From NCBI RefSeq assembly GCF_004212215.1, contig NZ_QVFV01000006.1, forward strand, positions 120,805 to 184,804: a stretch of 64,000 nucleotides of DNA. Direction: 5' to 3'. Source of the DNA: Leptolyngbya iicbica LK (GTDB taxonomy: Bacteria > Cyanobacteriota > Cyanobacteriia > Phormidesmidales > Phormidesmidaceae). The position numbers were made by a program, and so were the translations under genes. This document shows, piece by piece, positions 29,501 through 36,683 of this stretch (its first letter is position 1; every line of letters begins with the position of its first letter). The notes under the pieces were generated by a model. That model was not told the DNA's origin. It did no database searches and saw only the letters and a program-made list of their open reading frames with translations.

Positions 29501-31714
29501 CGGTTCACCTGCGTCGTTAAAAATGGCGCGGCCTCGCGACAAAATCCAGATATACTCACCCGACTTGTGCCGCAAGCGATATTCCGCTTCATAGGTGTCG
29601 CTTTGGCCCTGCAAGTGGGCTTGCATCAGAGCATTGACCGGCTCAAAATCTTCGGGATGCACCCGCGATCGCCAAACTTCGCGATCATTTTCCAGCTCGT
29701 CATCGGCATATCCCAATAACTCTTTCCAGCGCGGCGAATAAAAGACTTGATCATCGGCAATCTGCCAGTCCCAGATGCCTTCATTACTCCCGGCGATCGC
29801 GAGTTGCCAGCGTTCCTCACTCGCTTGCAGGGCGAGCTTGGCCTGCCGTCGCTCGGTGATATTTTGCCCCAGCGACAAGATGGAAATGATCGCTCCGTCG
29901 GCATCGCGCAGCACGGAGTTAGACCATTCACAAAACAGCTCCTGCCCATCGCGGTGAACGTGGTGAATCACCACAGTGGGCGGATGAGTAGGTGATTGTA
30001 ATAAATCAGTAATGTGGTCAGTCCAAAGGGCTTGCTCACCAGCCGCAAAAATCGTTAATTCGCTCACCTGACGACCCACCATTTCGGCTTCTGACCAGCC
30101 AAAGAAAGCGGTCGCTTGGGGTGACCAGTGCTCAATCTGATGGTCAGCATTCCACTCAATGACCGCGAGGGGTGAATTGCGAATATGCAGCTGCAACCGT
30201 TGGGCCATTTGGTCGAGGCGATCGCGGGCTTGCTTCAGCGTGGTCAGATCGCGCACGCAGGTGATCACCCCACCAATGTCACCGTTCGCTTCGGTGTAGG
30301 GCACGTAGGCAATGCTGATAAAGCGCTCGACGTTTTGGCTGGGGTTAAACAGCCATTCTTCAAAAAATTGGGAGTGGCCCGCTAGCGCTGCGTCAAATCT
30401 TGGTTTGGCCACCGTGGCAAAAAAATCTTCCCCAAAGAGGTCAAGCAGGTGTATACCTTGTAAATCAGCCCCCTGGTTAAACCAATCGCGATAAGCCGCA
30501 TTGCTCAGCCGATAGCGATAATCTGTCCCCAGTAAGCAAACGGCATCGGGCATAGCCGCGATCGTGCGCTCGTATTGGCGCAGATGCGCTTCGTTTTGCT
30601 TGGTCGGGGTGATGTCGGTGGCGATGCCTGCCATTTTGGCGGGTTGCCCCACCGCATCCAAAATGATGAAGCCGCGATCGCGCACCCAGCGAATCTCGCC
30701 ATCGGGCAGTTGCAACCGATATTCCAGATCAAAATTTTCGCCCCGAGTAATGCAGGCTTGGATGCTCGCGGTGGCGCGATCGCGATCGTCTGGGTGAATG
30801 CGCTCTAAAAAAGCGGCAGGATTGTCGGCGACCGCGGCACGGGGCAACTGCCAAAGCCGCTCAAACGCTGGATTCACATACAAACTGCGCCGCGTTTGCA
30901 CGTCAGTTAACCAAAACACATCTTCCAGATTTTCAGCCAACAGGCGAAACCGCTCTTCGGATTGGCGCAACGCCATTGTCACCTCGGTCTGGGCCGTGAT
31001 GTCGCGAGTCATCCCCACCACCTGCACCGGTTGCCCCGCCGCATCTAGTACCGGAAAGCTGCGCTGCAATAGCCACTTGGTTTGTCCCGAGGGCAGTTGA
31101 ATGCGATACTCCAGTTCGCTGGGTCGGGGATTGGTGAACAGCACCTCAAGGTATTGCGTGAATGCTGGGCGATCGTCCTCATGAACTCGCGCCAGCAATG
31201 CCGTCACATCATCGGCGATCGCCGTGATCGGCAAGTCCCACATCGCCTCAAAGTTGGGGCTGTTGTAGATGACACACCGCGTTTGGACATCATTAATCCA
31301 AAACACGTCTTCAATGGTCTCGGTCAACAGTTGAAAGCGTTCTTCGGCGCTCTGGGCCGCTGGAGACAGTAGTGTACAGTCGCTCACGCTGATCACATAG
31401 GCCGGCGGTTGGTTCGGCGTCATCTCCCACCGACTGACGGCCACTTGCCCCTCGACCACCGCCCCCTGTGCCGTGGCAAACGGCAGGCGCTCCGTTTCAA
31501 GACCCTGGAGGGGGGCGTCACGTTCTACCAACGCCGCCACCCGCGATCGCCCCGCCACCGTCAAAAAGTCACGCCACGGTTTGCCAATGACCTGCGATCG
31601 CTCATAGCCCAGCCAAGCCAGCCAGTGATCAGTCACCGCCGTTAGTCGCCCCGCCGCGTCCATCGCCTGCAACAATGCCGGAACCTGATCGTGAAAAGGG
31701 CGATCGCACGTCAT
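23501..31714 (-). CDS. Giant soluble multi-PAS/GAF sensor histidine kinase
   Basis: An about 2737-residue protein; I prefer the ATG at 31714 (MTCDRPFHDQ) over the TTG at 31732. By eye I count about 17 PAS/PAC units in a row, most with the EERF..L/VTDIT pattern. Two GAF domains interrupt them near residues 1145-1325 and 1575-1735. The C-terminus has a HisKA domain with phospho-acceptor His in YSVSHDLRAPLRH (about 2515) and an HATPase domain with N box NLIGNAVKFS, DNGVGFD and GTGIGLAI. There is no membrane segment and no receiver domain. Several adjacent PAS units look like recent duplications (units 13/14 and 15/16). It presumably integrates several cytoplasmic cues; ligands and partner regulator are unknown, and no response regulator is adjacent. 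Confidence 0.92.
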   Translation of the reverse strand: MTCDRPFHDQVPALLQAMDAAGRLTAVTDHWLAWLGYERSQVIGKPWRDFLTVAGRSRVAALVERDAPLQGLETERLPFATAQGAVVEGQVAVSRWEMTPNQPPAYVISVSDCTLLSPAAQSAEERFQLLTETIEDVFWINDVQTRCVIYNSPNFEAMWDLPITAIADDVTALLARVHEDDRPAFTQYLEVLFTNPRPSELEYRIQLPSGQTKWLLQRSFPVLDAAGQPVQVVGMTRDITAQTEVTMALRQSEERFRLLAENLEDVFWLTDVQTRRSLYVNPAFERLWQLPRAAVADNPAAFLERIHPDDRDRATASIQACITRGENFDLEYRLQLPDGEIRWVRDRGFIILDAVGQPAKMAGIATDITPTKQNEAHLRQYERTIAAMPDAVCLLGTDYRYRLSNAAYRDWFNQGADLQGIHLLDLFGEDFFATVAKPRFDAALAGHSQFFEEWLFNPSQNVERFISIAYVPYTEANGDIGGVITCVRDLTTLKQARDRLDQMAQRLQLHIRNSPLAVIEWNADHQIEHWSPQATAFFGWSEAEMVGRQVSELTIFAAGEQALWTDHITDLLQSPTHPPTVVIHHVHRDGQELFCEWSNSVLRDADGAIISILSLGQNITERRQAKLALQASEERWQLAIAGSNEGIWDWQIADDQVFYSPRWKELLGYADDELENDREVWRSRVHPEDFEPVNALMQAHLQGQSDTYEAEYRLRHKSGEYIWILSRGRAIFNDAGEPIRFVGSHVDISDRKQAELDLQASKSLLQMVFDHLPQRVFWKDYEGRFLGCNQVFAQDMGVDHPSQLIGKTDHDFGVFSPESVELFLERDRRIMDAGQAIAFNECAQTYADGYQRWVSTIKSPLVTPQGDVMGIFCCYEDVTERVLAKRSLQRYAHMVEAANDAICLLDAEYRYQVINETYRSWYGYNGQPILGQTVAEVLGQAAFDHRLKPLLDRCLQGETIHYDRWFEFPHLGRRFRSITLTPYRVDGEAITGIVTSIRDLTSLKESELQQQQLLEILEATPDFVGMARPTGEVVYCNPALTQFVTQYLPPTAANHIRNYHPQWASQLLFQEAMPTAIAQGTWQGETALLAADGTEIPILQTVTAHRNDNGEVQLLSTIARDHRPQKALEQELRDRLTFERLLSRLSTEFVNLPNDQLAAGMHKALKAIAEATGAHRSYVYLSSPDGQQSQLYSQWHIASLEPIPAAWQQVAKTQVPWWMEQLRQQSIMTINDVEHLPPEAANERQAMTMMGTRSLAVVPMYHHQRLLGHIGFALTQTKTWSENEIALLQIVGDLFANAYQRQQAEAALRQQEHYYRRLTENASDVVMLLDRRGRIQYVTPSITRLLNYDPADLQGRSVLRLVAAEDWPVIAAVRAAAIVQPGLPQPVFQCRVRHQSEPQWHYFEVVANSLLDDPNIQGIVVNCREVSDRVAAETAQRWSERVFQSIFEQSAVGMTQLALDGTYIKVNPAFCQLVGYPAEALIGEHFDKITHPDDLAHDMHMMDGVIRGEVTAQEIDLRFICADGSVRHMQLVVTAVQGDQTQPAFLTTVYKDVTEQVLAERSLRSVVEGTASVTGEAYFPALARQLADTLGVDHVFINQLDDDADTLSTLVFWSHQRQQADMTYQRANTPCDLTLQQGFYCCPQGVQAAFPDDPDLVALNAESYIGVILTDTHGQPLGEICLLHSEPIQHLDNAVTLLRIFAARASAELERQRAHQALQANEANWRKILDHMPVLLDAMDDNGLLTLWNQECERVTGYSAAEVVNNPEALKVFYPNAEYRQIMFTRWQEQGNNYRDWEWLITCKDGSERIISWSNVSDLFPIPEIGAWGVGVDVTERRRAEDALRQSEARFQRLAANMPGMIYRYHQYPDGSDRFSYVSPGSADLWEYEPEAICADSSHAWAMIHPDDLEVFKASIATAIAQGTTWLHEYRIITPSGKVKWIQTVARGEAHPDGEYTWDGVAVDVTDLRQAEADLSASQARFQRLADNTPGIIYRYHRSADGSDRFSYLSAACRELWEIEPEAVIADISVAWNLIHPDDRPRLRETLSHSAQTLTSFKADYRVIEPSGQLKWFQMLARPEQEANGDYLWDGVIVDVTEQVATQTALQASEALNRAILAALPDLLIRMRRDGLCLDMQYPSYFSVVCPKERHVGRLVQDTLTPDVAAERMQAVERALTTGEVQLYEYQLPIDGVLLWEEARVVPMPNDEVLVLVRDIDDRKRAEAALRHSETLNRAIVDALPDMFTRISVEGRCLDVHHPPEFPALLPKSQAIGQNLRDFLPIHLANQRIAQVKRAIATQQIEVFEYQLEIDGNLRWEESRIVPFTENEALVLIRDIDERRRAEEEVRRLNQVLADQNQHLEELVELRTAELITLMNALPDQIFVVDRTHTMTFGNQVVAEFAQLTQRQDFEGKTIYECFSSDQARIYEAQNQQVFQTGEILHLEEAIQTPNGLVHLDTYKIPLKRPDGEVYALIGTSRDITDLVEAQRALEHQAEQLAATNQELQSFSYSVSHDLRAPLRHINGFIAALKQRLAVTTPEPDAKLLHYIEVIENSSQKMSLLIDGLLTLSRVGRREMSTRPVPLGPLVEQAIALLTEGPDETLDHVEITIDELPTVYGDAALLQQVLSNLIGNAVKFSRDRTPARIHIGQQPDGTCFVRDNGVGFDMAYADKLFSPFQRLHKQEEFQGTGIGLAIVNRIIHRHNGEIWAESEIDQGTTIYFSLPMQPPPPTPGLEAQG

Positions 31715-32188
31715 GACGACTCCATCTCTCAAAGCAAGTGTTCAGCACCGCCCCCGAACCAACAACCACCGGGACAGCCCACCTTGGCTACAGCATGCCC
31801 CACTTCTCCCTCCGATGACCGCTTTCTCCCACGAGTCTTAACGCCCGCGCCCTCTGTGCTTATCCTTAACTCCTTGCCGCGTGTCAGCATTCTTGTTGGA
31901 TAGCCATCCTGGCCGTCCGCATTTGCAGATCAAGTTGTACAGATGTCGTTGTGAGCGCGATCGGTGAGGGCGGCAGACTGGAAGTCTACCCGACAGGCGA
32001 TCAATAAGACTTCAACCGACAGAACATCGCGATCGCCAACAACACTCCCCCCAACTTCACCGCCATCCGTTTTCTGAGCCCCCCGCCAAAATTCGCTCCC
32101 CCCGCTCTCCCACTCACCTCACCCACCCCACCGACTTCACCGAATCCACTCACACCCCCTACCCCCCACCCAGCCACCCCACCACTCC
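31715..32188. other. Intergenic region with C-rich low-complexity tract
   Basis: This 474-bp stretch lies between two minus-strand genes. From about 32085 the plus strand is strongly C-rich and G-poor (CCCC, CACC and ACCCC runs) up to the helicase stop codon. No gene, terminator or clear repeat is visible. The tract lies in the 3' flank of the helicase gene. Confidence 0.5.
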
Positions 32189-34609
32189 CTACTTCCTACC
32201 CCACTGCTGCTTCAACCGCTCCACCCGTTCCAGCAGACTCTCATTCGTCATCCGCGTGCCCAACCGCTCCACCAACAGCGGAAACGCGAACGGAGCCGGA
32301 CGCGACGTTTCCTGCCACACCACCTGAAGCTGACTCAGCTTTTCCAGCAACTTCGCCAGCCGATGAGTCTCCAACTGTTCCGCCAGCACTTCCCGCTCCG
32401 CCTGCTTCAGCAGCAAATTATCCGGCTCATATTTGCTGAACACCTCGTACAGCAGCGAAGAACTCACCTGCAACTGCGCCGACGTTTTGCGCGAACCGGG
32501 ATAGCCCTTAAACACCAGCCCCGCCACCTGCGCCACCCCACGAAACTTGCGCTGGGTCAGCTCCGAAATATTCAAGCTCGCCTTCACATCCGCTTCCAGA
32601 TCCTCCCGGCTGAAAAATTCATCCGAAAACAAGTCCTGAAACGGATAACCCTTAGGAGCCAAAATCTCAAACCCGTAATCATTTACCGAAATCGTGAACG
32701 TGGCGCTTTTTTGCCGCGCAAACCGATAGCCCCACAAAAAGCCCAGCCCCTCATGGACAAACCGCCCCTCAAAGGGAAACACATAGAGATGCTGCCCCTC
32801 TCGTGTTTTGCAACACTCCACCAGCAGCTCATCCGTCGTGGGAATGTGGGAGAGCCGCGCCTGGGTTTCCAAAATCGGGGCGATGCAGTGAATCTCGCGG
32901 TTCCAGTCGCCCGGTTGCCGCACAAACTCCACCTCTTGCCGCAGATGGGTGCTCAACGTGTCCGAGATGGCGAGTTGTCCCCCGCCCCAGGTGGGCGTCA
33001 CGGTGGATTGGCGGCGCGTGTTCTTCACATACACCACCATGTCCTTCATTTGAAAGAACTCCAACTGCCGCCCCGCAAAGAAAAACACATCCCCCGGTTT
33101 CAGCCGTGAGACAAAATTTTCCTCCACGGTGCCAATTTCGCGGCGGTTGGTGTACATGAGTTTGACCGCCTGATTGCCCGTGATGGTGCCAATACCCATG
33201 CGGTGCATCCGCGTGATTTTGGGGTCGGTGACGCGGTAGCGATCGCCCTCCCACCCCACCTTCTGATAGCGGGGATACGCCCCCAAACACTTGCCTCCTT
33301 TCTCCACAAACTCCACCACCCACTGAAACTCTTCATCCGTGAGGTGCTGATAGGCCACGGTTTGGCGAATCGCCGCCAAGGTTGTTTCCGGGTTAAAGCC
33401 ATCGCCACAGGCTAATGTCACCAAATGCTGCACCAGCACGTCATAGGGCTGGTCACGCGGTCGCCGGGTTTCGATCGCTCCCGCCGCCAGCCCCCGCCGA
33501 AACGCCGAAATCTCCAACAGCTCCAGCGCATTGGTCGGCAAAAAGAACACCTCCGAGGTGCCCTGGGGAACATGGGCCGATCGCCCCGCCCGCTGCAACA
33601 GTCTCGCCAGATTCTTGGCACTGCCAATCTGCACCACCCGTTCGACAGGCTGGAAGTCCACCCCCAAATCCAGCGACGAGGTACAGACCACCCACTTGAT
33701 GTCGCCCGCTTTCACCCCCGCCTCGATCGCTTCCCGTTCCTGCTTATCAATGGAACCGTGGTGCAGCGCAATCTCGTCCTCATGGTCGGGCACCGCAAAC
33801 TGCAATGCCTGAAACCACCGCTCTGCCTGGTTGCGCGTGTTGGTAAAAATCAGCGTGGATTTTTCAATATCCAGCGCCGCCACTAACGCCTCAAACATCC
33901 GCAACCCCAAATGCCCCGCCCAGGGGAAGCTGTCCACAGATTCGGGCAAAATGCTCTGAATCACCGTCTCACGGAGAATATCCGCTTGAATAATCGTGGG
34001 CGCGGTGCCCAAACCCACGGCAGTTTGCGCCGCTTCCGGCAAATTGCCCAGGGTGGCCGATACCGCCCAGGTGCGCGCCTCCGGCACCAGTTCCCGCAGG
34101 CGAGAGAGGGCCAGTTCCGTTTGGGTGCCGCGTTTGGAACTCATGAGTTCGTGCCACTCATCCAGCACCACACACCGCAAAGATTGAAACCGCTTCTGAC
34201 TGTCCTTGTACGACAGCATCACCGACAGCGACTCCGGCGTGGTGATCAGCACATCGGGCATCTTTTTGAGCTGCCGCGATTTTTTGTGGAAGCTGGTATC
34301 CCCCGTGCGTGACTCGATCGCCACCGCCCAGCCCATCTCCTCCACCGGACGGCGAATGGACTGCTCAATATCTCGCGACAGAGCCCGCAACGGCGTGATG
34401 TAGAGCAGTTGCAATCCCTTACCCGGCGTCTCCAACATTTCCGCCAGCGGTCCCATAACAGCGGCGTAGGTTTTGCCCGACCCCGTCGGCACCTGAATCA
34501 GCCCGCTCTGTCCGGCTAAGTAAGCCTCCCACGCTTGTTGCTGAAAGCGCAGCGGTTGCCAGCCCTGCCGCGCAAACCAATCGATGATGGGGGTGAGTCG
34601 AATATCCAT
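32189..34609 (-). CDS. Ligase-associated DEXH-box helicase (Lhr-like)
   Basis: An 806-residue superfamily 2 helicase. Motif I is VPTGSGKTYAAV (about residues 40-51), motif II is VVLDEWHEL (a DEWH variant), motif III is VSATLGNLP, and motif VI is LLQRAGRSAH. A C-terminal region beyond the helicase core is typical of the Lhr-related helicases that often sit beside an ATP-dependent DNA ligase and a metallo-beta-lactamase-like exonuclease in bacterial repair clusters. Here neither partner is adjacent. The start ATG at 34609 gives MDIRLTPIIDWFARQGW, matching the family. It likely unwinds DNA or RNA-DNA hybrids in damage repair. Confidence 0.9.
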   Translation of the reverse strand: MDIRLTPIIDWFARQGWQPLRFQQQAWEAYLAGQSGLIQVPTGSGKTYAAVMGPLAEMLETPGKGLQLLYITPLRALSRDIEQSIRRPVEEMGWAVAIESRTGDTSFHKKSRQLKKMPDVLITTPESLSVMLSYKDSQKRFQSLRCVVLDEWHELMSSKRGTQTELALSRLRELVPEARTWAVSATLGNLPEAAQTAVGLGTAPTIIQADILRETVIQSILPESVDSFPWAGHLGLRMFEALVAALDIEKSTLIFTNTRNQAERWFQALQFAVPDHEDEIALHHGSIDKQEREAIEAGVKAGDIKWVVCTSSLDLGVDFQPVERVVQIGSAKNLARLLQRAGRSAHVPQGTSEVFFLPTNALELLEISAFRRGLAAGAIETRRPRDQPYDVLVQHLVTLACGDGFNPETTLAAIRQTVAYQHLTDEEFQWVVEFVEKGGKCLGAYPRYQKVGWEGDRYRVTDPKITRMHRMGIGTITGNQAVKLMYTNRREIGTVEENFVSRLKPGDVFFFAGRQLEFFQMKDMVVYVKNTRRQSTVTPTWGGGQLAISDTLSTHLRQEVEFVRQPGDWNREIHCIAPILETQARLSHIPTTDELLVECCKTREGQHLYVFPFEGRFVHEGLGFLWGYRFARQKSATFTISVNDYGFEILAPKGYPFQDLFSDEFFSREDLEADVKASLNISELTQRKFRGVAQVAGLVFKGYPGSRKTSAQLQVSSSLLYEVFSKYEPDNLLLKQAEREVLAEQLETHRLAKLLEKLSQLQVVWQETSRPAPFAFPLLVERLGTRMTNESLLERVERLKQQWGRK

Positions 34610-34657
34610 GCCCCCATCATTACGAATTTGTGGGGGCCTTGGCTAGCGCGATCGTTC

Positions 34658-34690
34658 AGGGGACGCACCCTTGGCAAGGGTGCGTCCCCT
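34658..34690. repeat. 33-bp near-perfect palindrome
   Basis: AGGGGACGCACCCTTG and its exact reverse complement flank a single central G. A further half copy (GGGTGCGTCCCCT) follows at 34692-34704. It lies between divergent genes (the helicase on minus, the HAD hydrolase on plus), so it is not placed as a terminator. It may be a dispersed repeat or a cruciform-forming site. Confidence 0.8.
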
Positions 34691-34789
34691 CGGGTGCGTC
34701 CCCTCCGTCCATCTCCTCAGCGGCCAATAGCCAGTAATCTGGAGTTTGACGAAACATCTCACAACATCAATTACAGGAGCCGCGATCGC

Positions 34790-35401
34790 ATGATTACGCA
34801 CATCATTTCAGATATGGGCGGCGTACTCGTTGCGCTGGAATGGAGCGAGCGCGTCAGTGGCTTGTTGGGGCGATCGGTGCCCATTGATGAGCTGCACCAC
34901 TTGTGGATCAACGCCCGCAGCACCGTCGATTTTGAATCGGGCCGTATCGACTTCGATACCTTTGCCCAAAATTTCATCCAAGAATTCGACCTGCAAATTT
35001 CTCCTGAACAAGTGCAGCACGAGTTTTTAGAGTTTGTGCAAGCGCCCATGCCTGGGTGTGATGAGATTCTGGAGGAACTGAAGCAGCAGTACCATCTGTC
35101 ACTGCTCTCCAATACCAATCCCGCCCATTATGAGCGGTTGCGCGATCGCTACGATTTCTACGCGCCCTTTGAGCAGGTATTCCTCTCCCACGAAATTGGT
35201 GTCATGAAACCCGACCCGGCAATCTTCCACCACGTTTTAGCGAAGCTGGAGATCGCCCCTGAAAATGCAGCCTTTTTTGATGACGGTGCGCGGAATGTGA
35301 CGGCAGCGCAAACGGTTGGCATCCACGCCTATCAGGTGCATTCTCCCCAAGAGTTGGGGGCGATCGTCGAGACTTTCGAGACTCCCGCCCTGAATCCTTA
35401 A
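34790..35401 (+). CDS. HAD-family hydrolase
   Basis: A 203-residue haloacid-dehalogenase superfamily protein of the small helical-cap type. Motif I is ISDMGGVLVALEW, where the nucleophile Asp is present but the usual second Asp is glycine, as in the subfamily 3 variant. Motif II is LLSNTN, the lysine is in GVMKPDPAIF, and motif IV is FFDDGARNV. The reading frame is open from 34535, but that part overlaps the helicase start. The ATG at 34790 gives the family N-terminus. Relatives are phosphatases or epoxide-hydrolase N-domain-like enzymes; the substrate cannot be told from sequence. Confidence 0.85.
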   Translation: MITHIISDMGGVLVALEWSERVSGLLGRSVPIDELHHLWINARSTVDFESGRIDFDTFAQNFIQEFDLQISPEQVQHEFLEFVQAPMPGCDEILEELKQQYHLSLLSNTNPAHYERLRDRYDFYAPFEQVFLSHEIGVMKPDPAIFHHVLAKLEIAPENAAFFDDGARNVTAAQTVGIHAYQVHSPQELGAIVETFETPALNP

Positions 35402-35428
35402 CCGACGTTGAACCAATGACCTACTGGT

Positions 35429-36139
35429 CTAATCTTGGGGAAATTCCGGTCCATTCATGAAATGCAGGGTTTGCTCTAGATTCGGCGGCAGAGGTTCTTG
35501 GACATGGGTGGGCGTCTCCAACGATTCGTCCTCCATTGGCGCAGTGGGCGGCACAGCGGCTTCACTAATCAGCCGCAGGACATCTGGGGAGGGCTCGCCC
35601 ACGCGGCGAAACTCAGCACCAGTAAAGAAACCAAAGTTCATGCTGCCCAGGCGAATGAGGTCACCATCTTTCAAAATGTAGTTCTGCCGAATCCGCACAC
35701 CATTGACGTAGGTTCCGTTAGTGCTGTCCAAGTCATACAACACAAAGCCACAGGTGCTGTCGTAACGAATGGCCGCGTGGCAACGAGAGAGGCGGCGATC
35801 GCGAATCGGTAAAGAAGATTGATTGGGATCGCGCCCAAACGTCCAAATTTGGTTATTGAGATGCGGTTGCAGAAAGATCTGTGAACGGTCCTCTGAAACA
35901 TTCGTTATGAGCAAAGCTTGCTTATCCGTAACCAGCCCCAACACGTAAGAAAAATTACCGGGATGCACCGGCATTTGTTTGTCCACCGTTGCTAAATTGA
36001 GAATCTCGTTTAGCAGGGCTGGATTTTGCTCATACAAACGCTTAAAAGTCTGAAACAAATTCAAACTTGTCTGAATGCTTTCCGTGGAAACATCCATATG
36101 AGAGAGGGCATATTCACTCAATACTTTGGGATCAAACAT
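35429..36139 (-). CDS. FHA-domain protein
   Basis: A 236-residue protein. An N-terminal helical region of about 85 residues is followed by a forkhead-associated domain (about 95-175) with WTFGRDPNQSSLPI, RRLSRCHAAIRY, DLDSTNGTYVNG and LKDGDLIRLG, so the phosphothreonine-binding Arg, Ser and His residues are present. The C-terminal 60 residues are acidic and proline-rich. FHA domains read Ser/Thr phosphorylation, so this is probably a cytoplasmic adaptor for a Ser/Thr kinase pathway; no kinase is adjacent. The start ATG is at 36139. It is convergent with the HAD gene, 27 bp away. Confidence 0.88.
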   Translation of the reverse strand: MFDPKVLSEYALSHMDVSTESIQTSLNLFQTFKRLYEQNPALLNEILNLATVDKQMPVHPGNFSYVLGLVTDKQALLITNVSEDRSQIFLQPHLNNQIWTFGRDPNQSSLPIRDRRLSRCHAAIRYDSTCGFVLYDLDSTNGTYVNGVRIRQNYILKDGDLIRLGSMNFGFFTGAEFRRVGEPSPDVLRLISEAAVPPTAPMEDESLETPTHVQEPLPPNLEQTLHFMNGPEFPQD

Positions 36140-36683
36140 GTTCTCCCGTCAGGTTTCAATCAAACATTTGCTCAGGTATTCTGATGCCATTTAGCTTTTG
36201 GCAAGCAACGCTGGCACAGACTTAGCGTTTAGACAGCCTTGAGCGACGACACATCGCTGATATCTTTGACATCAGGCTCAATCATGGAACAACCCAATTA
36301 AAGTCGCGAGCTCAGTTTCGGCCCATAAAGTTCCTGGTAACACCACAGTTGATCCAGATATCAACAGTGTACCCACCTACCTAACTGATGTCCCAGCCCA
36401 TCCGAAACAGCCTATGCTGCATGGCTCATCTTCCGGTCTCGTCAGGCGTATTCACACGAGCGATCAGCAAGTCAGTAAATCGCTTCGCCACTGTTTAATA
36501 GTTGTATTTTATACATTTAATGCTTTCGTGTGGACTCTGATTTTGAAGCTTCTGTATGTTTGTAATGCCCGAAAATCAAGCCAGCATCAACTTCTTCATA
36601 TACAGACTGGGTGAAATCTGGGTAATGTAGCAGATGCGCAATTACACGGTTGGTGGATGCAACGAATGTATGCTGTCAGTCGC
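36140..36683. other. Intergenic region between trpE and FHA gene
   Basis: This 544-bp stretch is AT-richer than its surroundings from about 36470. A 66-codon plus-strand frame (36414-36614) has no recognisable features. No repeat or hairpin stands out. The FHA-gene promoter should be within the left part. Confidence 0.4.

Noticed and set aside
36414-36614. 66-codon plus-strand frame in the trpE/FHA gap
   Set aside because: AT-rich, without motif or convincing start; no support beyond the open frame.
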